A stretch of DNA of 19,318 nt from an uncultured Bacilli bacterium (GTDB lineage Bacteria > Bacillota_I > Bacilli_A > RF39 > UBA660), in NCBI GenBank assembly GCA_948760655.1, contig CAQBKK010000022.1:1-19318 (forward strand), given 5' to 3'. A program made the translations under genes and the position numbers. The notes beneath the pieces were generated by a model. The model was not told where the DNA came from, made no database searches, and saw only the letters and a list, made by a program, of their open reading frames with translations. Below are positions 14,417-19,318 of this stretch, in pieces (within the stretch, counting starts at the first letter, position 1; each line of letters opens with the position of its first letter).

Positions 14417-16438
14417 ATGTTAAAAAAATGTGATATATTAATTCCAATTTATAATGCTCCAGAATGGGTTAAATTATGTGTTTATTCTTTGATAATAAAT
14501 ACTTCCAAAAAATATATTAACAAGATATATTTATTAGATGATAATTCAAATTTTTATACTAAGAATTGTTTAAGTAATTTAAAAGAAAAATATCCCGATG
14601 TAATTGAGTATATTTCTAATAAAGAAAATTTAGGTTTTGTTAAAAATTGTAATAAAGGTCTACAACTTTCAATGAAAGACAAAAATTCAGATTGTGTATT
14701 ATTGTTAAATTCAGATTGTTTAGTAAGTAAAAATTCAGTGAGCAAGTTAATGGAGCATGCAAATAAAAATGAAAAAGTTGGATTAATATGCCCAATTTCA
14801 AGTAATGCAGCAAATTTAACATTTGATATGTTAGAAGGTTTTAATTATAACCAAATGAATGAATTGTTTGAAAAAAAATTTTTAGGAATGACATTTGATG
14901 CGTGCACTGTAGTAGGGAATTGTTTGTTAATAACTAAAAAGTGTATTGAAAAAATAGGTTATTTAGATGAAATCTTTGGAATGGGATATGGAGAGGAAAC
15001 GGATTATCATTTTCGAGCTTTATCCTACGGATTTGAAGCCAAAGTAGCTATTGATACTTATGTTTTTCATAAATCTGAAGCCTCTTTTGGTACCTCAAAA
15101 GAAAAGCAAGAGAAATTAAACGCAAATCGAAAGATTTTTTTTGAGCGTTGGCGCAAAGATTATGAAAAATGTTTGAAAAAATATAGTAAAAATGACCCTA
15201 TTGTTTTTATTCAGGAACATCTAACTGAGGAAGATAAGAAACCTTTGATAAATGCTTTATTTTATCTTCCAGACATTCATCAAAATGCAGGAGGATGTCA
15301 TGTTGTCACTGATTTAGTAAATTATATGGCAATTCATAATTATACAGCTAGCATTTTATATGATCATATTGTTAATTATAAAGAAATTATGTTATTTAAT
15401 CCAATTCATATAAAAAGTATTGATAAAATTACTTTTAAACAAATTATTGCTACTGTATGGGCTTCCGTTTATCCGGCATATAAAATTGCAATGACATATA
15501 ATGTTCCTCTAGTAAATTTTGTACAAGGATACGAAGAATATTTTGAAAATGGAAATATTTATGGATTAGTAGAACTATCATATAAGCTTGCTGATGCTAA
15601 TTTAGTAATATCTGATTATTTAAAAGAAAAACTATTTCTTTATTTTGATATAAACCCGCATAAAATATCGAATTCTATTCATTATGATTTATTGAAACAC
15701 AAAAATACAAATAAAAATCCTAAAACATTTTTATTTATTCTAAGAGGTAGTGTTATGAAAGGAGATTTTTTGTTATTAGACGTTATTAAAATGCTAGATA
15801 AGAAGTATAAAGAGATTGTTATTAACGTGGTTTATATGAATCCTTATATAGAATTTCCCTATTCTAATTCCACAAATAATAATGAAATAAACTATATAAA
15901 AGGACCTTTAGAAAGAACCAAAATTCATAGTCTATTAAGTAATACAGATATATATGTTGATGCATCAATTAATGAAGGATTTGGTTTAACTGCTTTAGAA
16001 GCTATGGCAGCAGGTGCCGTTCCAATTGTATCCAATTCATTTGGAGTATTGGAATATATGAATAATTCGGAAAATGGTTTTGTAATTAATGAAGTGAATG
16101 ATGCAGAAAAATATTTAGAGAAAATAGATATACTTTTGGCTAACAATAAATTGTTTATAAAAATGAAAAAAGAGTGTGAAATAACGGCTTCAAAATATGA
16201 TTATGATAATAATATTGTGCAATACATAAAATATTTTACTAAGTGTGAAAAGTTAAAAAAGCAAGTAAAAAAGTTTAATGAAGAAGAAAATAAAATGATA
16301 CAATCTAGGTATTTAGCTACTGAAAATAATGGCAGAACCAAAAATGTTATTTATAGATTTAATCGTTTTATTCCAAATAAAGTAAAGCAAAGAATTAAAA
16401 GAATTATTACGACCATTTACAATAGTTATCAACATTAA
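14417..16438 (+). CDS. Two-domain GT2-GT4 glycosyltransferase
   Basis: A 673-residue fusion. Residues 1-260 are a GT2 domain: ILIPIYNAPEWV (7-18), LLDDNS, NKENLGFVKNCNKGL, the metal site LLLNSD, and GEETDYHFRA. Residues 283-615 are a GT4 domain whose acceptor half (IHQNAGGCHVVTDL, VNFVQGYEEYF) resembles WsaF and whose donor half has EGFGLTALEAMAAG with E-x7-E. The last ~45 residues are basic, ending in NRFIPNKVKQRIKRI, a likely membrane-surface helix. The enzyme could add two different sugars in turn, as known for multi-domain rhamnosyltransferases. A consensus AAGGAGGT (14404-14411) precedes the ATG, and a terminator follows. Donors are unknown. Confidence 0.85.
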   Translation: MLKKCDILIPIYNAPEWVKLCVYSLIINTSKKYINKIYLLDDNSNFYTKNCLSNLKEKYPDVIEYISNKENLGFVKNCNKGLQLSMKDKNSDCVLLLNSDCLVSKNSVSKLMEHANKNEKVGLICPISSNAANLTFDMLEGFNYNQMNELFEKKFLGMTFDACTVVGNCLLITKKCIEKIGYLDEIFGMGYGEETDYHFRALSYGFEAKVAIDTYVFHKSEASFGTSKEKQEKLNANRKIFFERWRKDYEKCLKKYSKNDPIVFIQEHLTEEDKKPLINALFYLPDIHQNAGGCHVVTDLVNYMAIHNYTASILYDHIVNYKEIMLFNPIHIKSIDKITFKQIIATVWASVYPAYKIAMTYNVPLVNFVQGYEEYFENGNIYGLVELSYKLADANLVISDYLKEKLFLYFDINPHKISNSIHYDLLKHKNTNKNPKTFLFILRGSVMKGDFLLLDVIKMLDKKYKEIVINVVYMNPYIEFPYSNSTNNNEINYIKGPLERTKIHSLLSNTDIYVDASINEGFGLTALEAMAAGAVPIVSNSFGVLEYMNNSENGFVINEVNDAEKYLEKIDILLANNKLFIKMKKECEITASKYDYDNNIVQYIKYFTKCEKLKKQVKKFNEEENKMIQSRYLATENNGRTKNVIYRFNRFIPNKVKQRIKRIITTIYNSYQH

Positions 16439-16451
16439 TTTTTGAAATTTT

Positions 16452-16476
16452 ATGGCTTATCATGAGCCATTTTTTT
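16452..16476 (+). terminator. Rho-independent terminator after the GT2-GT4 gene
   Basis: ATGGCT (16452-16457) pairs perfectly with AGCCAT (16465-16470) around a 7-base loop and is followed by six T. It lies 13 bases behind the stop codon. Confidence 0.8.
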
Positions 16477-16487
16477 CATGAATAAAC

Positions 16488-16516
16488 TTGTGCTATTTGT
16501 GGATTTTTATTATAAT
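16488..16516 (+). promoter_or_regulatory. SigA-type promoter of the side-chain module
   Basis: TTGTGC (16488-16493), a 17-base spacer and consensus TATAAT (16511-16516) directly follow the terminator and precede the ATG at 16538 by 21 bases. The ribosome binding site is GAGGT (16528-16532). Confidence 0.7.
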
Positions 16517-16537
16517 ATTTTAAGAAAGAGGTAGAAT

Positions 16538-18121
16538 ATGTTATTTAATAAAATGAAGAATAAAGTTTTTCTTCTTATTTCAGAGAAAAAGCAAATGCTA
16601 TTATTTTTATCTTTTCTTTTACTTACAATTTATTATATATCATTTGCTATGAGTATTTTTTGGGATACAGGACACTATATGACTTATATTGAAATTCTAG
16701 AGGGGAGAGCCAGTTTTTCTAGTTGGGATATAGTTAGAGGCCCTACATTTCCGCTTATGATATTTATAAGTAATTATTTATTTGGAAAAACAACGCAGGG
16801 AATTGTTATATTAAGTTTTATTTTTTACTTAATGATGCTTTATGCAACTAAAAAAATATTGGATAGAGTATTTGAAGTAAAATATAATAAAAAAATTTAT
16901 ATTATTATTTACTTATTTCTTTTACTAGATCCAATTATTTTTGGTTATTATCATACGTTATTAACAGAGTTTGTTGCAATGTCGATTTCTGTTATTCTTT
17001 GTTATTTTTCTTGGAAATGGATGGATATAGATTTTATGAAAAATAAAAAGAAATTTATATTCTATTTAATAGGGTTTTTTGTAATGTCAATTTTAGCTTG
17101 GCATTTAAAACAACCTTATGTTTCTATAGCATTGTTTCCTATTATAATTTCTGCCATTTTATCTATATTTGAAAATAAATCATTAAAAAATGTTGTGCAA
17201 AGAATATTAGTTATATGTATTTGTATTTTTGGAGTGATAGGGAGTATTAAGATTTGGAATTATTTTTTAGAATCGAAAAATATTAATTTAAATAGTGATC
17301 GTAATGTTACTGCATCACTTGGTAAACAATTGATGATAGGATTAAATAATTATGAAATTTTAAAAGAAATTGATACAGAAAAGTTAGAACAAGAAATAAA
17401 ATATTTATCAAATGAAAATAAAGAAAAGTTAAAATCTGGGGATTATTATGTTATTAATATTTACAATTCATCTAAAGAATTAATTGATCAAGATATAATA
17501 CCTATTGATTACTTAGGAAATATCACAACAGCGAATGCTTTTAAATTCATAATCAAAGAAATATTTCATCATCCTTTAATGCTCACTGAATCCTATATTT
17601 CAAATTATTTAGCTATAAGTAATCTTTATCCTAAAAAAACAGACGATATGGTTAATTATTATGTAGAGAAAAAGTTAGATTTAAATTATTGTCATGAAAA
17701 TTGTTCTATAGCTACTAGCATTACTAAAGTAAAATCAAATGTAGCATATATGCTAGAGGATGCAACAGAAAGGGTTTCTAAATATGAACAATTTAACAAA
17801 ACTCCCATTTTGTTTCGTTATTTGTTAAAACTACTAACACCTATATCTTTAATTTTCTTCAAAATATTAATGTTTTCTTTACCATTTTTTATAATTTTAG
17901 CTACCATTTCTCTTTTTAGAAAAAAGAATAAGAATAGTATAAAATTATTAAATATTATTAATATTTTATTGTGGTATAGTTTTTTACACATTATGGTTCA
18001 TGTTGTAACAGGTGCAACTATTGATAGATATGCATCTCCAGCAATTATTACAATGTTTATTGGAATGGTTTTGTATATAGATTATTTAATAAAGAGAAAA
18101 TATCATAGAAAAAGAGTGTAG
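16538..18121 (+). CDS. GT-C type membrane glycosyltransferase (GacL-like role)
   Basis: A 527-residue polytopic protein with a GT-C look: WDTGHY (42-47) puts an acidic residue in the first outer loop, followed by IVRGPTFPL (65-73), LLTEF (141-145), and near the C-terminus IDRYASP (495-501). About nine or ten membrane helices frame a large soluble loop at residues 245-425, which holds Cys385 and Cys389. Such enzymes take sugar from a polyprenyl-phosphate carrier and attach it outside the cell membrane. The two genes right behind it would make that carrier. This matches the GacI/GacJ/GacL side-chain arrangement of the group A streptococcal carbohydrate. No closer family could be named, and the sugar is unknown. 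Confidence 0.7.
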   Translation: MLFNKMKNKVFLLISEKKQMLLFLSFLLLTIYYISFAMSIFWDTGHYMTYIEILEGRASFSSWDIVRGPTFPLMIFISNYLFGKTTQGIVILSFIFYLMMLYATKKILDRVFEVKYNKKIYIIIYLFLLLDPIIFGYYHTLLTEFVAMSISVILCYFSWKWMDIDFMKNKKKFIFYLIGFFVMSILAWHLKQPYVSIALFPIIISAILSIFENKSLKNVVQRILVICICIFGVIGSIKIWNYFLESKNINLNSDRNVTASLGKQLMIGLNNYEILKEIDTEKLEQEIKYLSNENKEKLKSGDYYVINIYNSSKELIDQDIIPIDYLGNITTANAFKFIIKEIFHHPLMLTESYISNYLAISNLYPKKTDDMVNYYVEKKLDLNYCHENCSIATSITKVKSNVAYMLEDATERVSKYEQFNKTPILFRYLLKLLTPISLIFFKILMFSLPFFIILATISLFRKKNKNSIKLLNIINILLWYSFLHIMVHVVTGATIDRYASPAIITMFIGMVLYIDYLIKRKYHRKRV

Positions 18122-18123
18122 TC

Positions 18124-18852
18124 ATGAAAAAGAATAAAGTATTATTTGTTATTCCTGCTTACAATGAGGAAGAAAATATAGAAAAAGTTTTAAAGGAAAT
18201 TAAAAAAGAAGCTTCTTTTGCAGATATTTTAGTTATTGATGATTGTTCAAAAGATAATACAAAAGAAATCGTAGAAAAAAATCATGTAAAATGTATTACA
18301 GGAATTTTTAATTTGAAATATGCGATTGCGGTTCAGACGGGTATTAAGTATGCAAAAGAAAACGATTATGATTATGTCATTCAATTTGATGCAGATGGTC
18401 AACATATCGCCAAAGAAGCGATTAAATTATATGACAAAATGCAAGAGACAAATGCGGATATTGTAATTGGCTCTAGGTATTTAAAAGATATGGGATACCC
18501 TTGCCCTCTATTTAGAAGAATAGGAACTAGAATTTTTGAAATCATAATAAAAATATTTTGTAAAAAAGAGATTGCTGATCCATTGTCAGGCTTTCAGTGT
18601 TTAAATAGAAGAGTAATAGAGCGATATGCAGTGATGGGAAATTATCCAGAATTTCCAGATGCAAATTTAGTTATAGAAATGTTACTTTTAGGTTATAAAA
18701 TCGAAGAGGTACCAGTAAAAATGAGACTCCGAGAAACTGGAGTTAGTATGCATGGAGGAATTATAAAACCAATAAAATATATGATAAATATGTTTTATAC
18801 AATTGTATTTATTTTAATTCAAACTCCAATGAAAAAAAGAGGGGGGAAATAA
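18124..18852 (+). CDS. Polyprenyl-phosphate glycosyltransferase (DPM1-like GT2, GacI-like)
   Basis: A 242-residue GT2 enzyme of the dolichyl-phosphate mannose synthase group. It would load a sugar from a nucleotide donor onto undecaprenyl phosphate at the inner membrane face. Motifs are VIPAYNEEENIE (9-20), VIDDCSKDNT (37-46), the metal site DADGQH (89-94), and IADPLSGFQCL (about 155-165). A single hydrophobic stretch near the C-terminus (YMINMFYTIVFILIQTP) could dip into the membrane. It follows the GT-C gene by two bases and precedes a DUF2304 gene by three. GacI, which makes GlcNAc-phosphate-undecaprenol, has the same size and partner. The sugar itself cannot be read here. Confidence 0.87.
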   Translation: MKKNKVLFVIPAYNEEENIEKVLKEIKKEASFADILVIDDCSKDNTKEIVEKNHVKCITGIFNLKYAIAVQTGIKYAKENDYDYVIQFDADGQHIAKEAIKLYDKMQETNADIVIGSRYLKDMGYPCPLFRRIGTRIFEIIIKIFCKKEIADPLSGFQCLNRRVIERYAVMGNYPEFPDANLVIEMLLLGYKIEEVPVKMRLRETGVSMHGGIIKPIKYMINMFYTIVFILIQTPMKKRGGK

Positions 18853-18855
18853 ATA

Positions 18856-19191
18856 ATGAAAAAAATATATTTTATAATCATTGCATTATTTGCCTTTATA
18901 TATATAATTACAGAAGTTAGAAAAAAGAAATTCTCTATTCGTGAAAGCTTTTGGTGGGTAATTGCATCTATTGCTATGTTATTATTAGCAATTTTCCCTT
19001 ATTCCATTGATAAATTAGCAGCTTTCTTTAATGTAGCCTATGGTCCTTCTTTGTTATTTGTTTTTGCAATTGTATTTCTAGTATTTATTAACTTTAAAAA
19101 TAGTAAAAGAATTGCAGAACAACAAGAAAAAATAATTGAATTAGCACAAGAATTAGCAATCTTAAAAGACAAAGAAAGAAAAATAAAATGA
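18856..19191 (+). CDS. DUF2304 small membrane protein (GacJ-like)
   Basis: A 111-residue protein with three membrane helices (about 4-20, 35-52 and 60-79) and a charged helical C-terminal tail (83-111) with coiled-coil character. The SIRESFWWVIASIAML start of helix two is typical of DUF2304. These proteins usually stand next to a GT2 polyprenyl-phosphate sugar synthase; the streptococcal counterpart GacJ binds and stimulates GacI. The same partnership is likely here because the GT2 gene ends three bases upstream. AGGGGGG (18840-18846) serves as ribosome binding site. The stop overlaps the start of the following glycosyltransferase. Confidence 0.85.
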   Translation: MKKIYFIIIALFAFIYIITEVRKKKFSIRESFWWVIASIAMLLLAIFPYSIDKLAAFFNVAYGPSLLFVFAIVFLVFINFKNSKRIAEQQEKIIELAQELAILKDKERKIK

Positions 19192-19318
19192 AAAAAATAT
19201 CTATTGTAGTAACTTGCTATAACATCGAAAAACATATAAAAAAATGTCTAAAAAGTATAGCAAATCAAACTATACAAGAATTTGAAGTCTTAGTAGTGGA
19301 TGATGGAAGTACAGATAA
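19188..19318 (+). CDS. GT2 glycosyltransferase (3' partial)
   Basis: The first 43 residues of a GT2 enzyme, cut by the window end. ISIVVTCYNIEKHIKKCLKS and VLVVDDGSTD are the standard first strand-helix and the nucleotide-binding DDGSTD of the family. Its ATG overlaps the TGA of the DUF2304 gene, so it belongs to the same transcription unit as the side-chain genes. Donor and acceptor cannot be judged. Confidence 0.85.
   Translation, partial: MKKISIVVTCYNIEKHIKKCLKSIANQTIQEFEVLVVDDGSTD

Noticed and set aside
2270..16146. Minus-strand open frames of 60-98 codons across the window
   Set aside because: All lie opposite well-supported genes, have no ribosome binding sites or recognisable motifs, and are explained by AT-rich codon composition.
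1..19318. CRISPR array, tRNA/rRNA genes, insertion sequences or defence genes
   Set aside because: No regularly spaced repeats, cloverleaf or rRNA-like sequence, transposase motifs or nuclease-type proteins were seen. The locus is explained by glycan synthesis.

Overview
The window is a single-strand (+) glycan biosynthesis locus from an AT-rich, low-GC Gram-positive-type bacterium. Most likely it is a member of Bacillota; I cannot fix the genus. Support comes from strong AGGAGG-type ribosome binding sites, very AT-rich codons, standard use of TGA as a stop, and the gene families themselves (RgpF, DUF1972/RgpA-type, WsaF, GacI/GacJ-like). All genes point the same way, mostly with overlaps or gaps of a few bases. 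No tRNA, rRNA, CRISPR array, transposase or origin was seen.

Layout. (1) 2-2128: the 3' part of a polytopic O-antigen ligase/polymerase-like protein fused to a GT4 glycosyltransferase, closed by a hairpin terminator. (2) 2196-4207: a GT2 and an RgpA-type (DUF1972) glycosyltransferase. (3) 4265-10665: an ABC exporter (ATPase then permease), a WsaF-like rhamnosyltransferase, an RgpF-domain protein with a coiled coil and a methyltransferase-like tail, a heptose-7-phosphate kinase (HddA) and an SDR epimerase. This unit is followed by a decayed acyltransferase-like remnant and a terminator. (4) 10953-16438: from its own promoter, an HddC-GmhB fusion, GmhA, a GT2 with an unknown N-terminal domain, and a large GT2-GT4 fusion, then a terminator. 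(5) 16538 to the window end: from its own promoter, a GT-C membrane glycosyltransferase, a polyprenyl-phosphate sugar synthase (GacI-like), a DUF2304 (GacJ-like) protein, and the start of another GT2.

How they work together (inference). Rhamnosyltransferase-type enzymes would build a polyrhamnose-like backbone on a lipid carrier in the cytoplasm. The ABC pair would export it. HddA, HddC, GmhB and GmhA together supply every step from sedoheptulose 7-phosphate to GDP-D-glycero-D-manno-heptose, which one or more of the glycosyltransferases would add. The GacI/GacJ/GT-C trio would add a side-chain sugar outside the membrane. The combination recalls two known systems: streptococcal rhamnose polysaccharides, and the S-layer glycans of Geobacillus/Aneurinibacillus, where rhamnose and D-glycero-D-manno-heptose occur. 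No dTDP-rhamnose genes, initiating phosphoglycosyltransferase or attachment enzyme lie in the window; they must be elsewhere.

The most unusual points are the two-part RgpF/coiled-coil/methyltransferase-like protein, a full GDP-heptose cassette inside a rhamnan-type locus but split over two transcription units, several glycosyltransferase fusions, and an uncharacterised 210-residue domain in front of a GT2.
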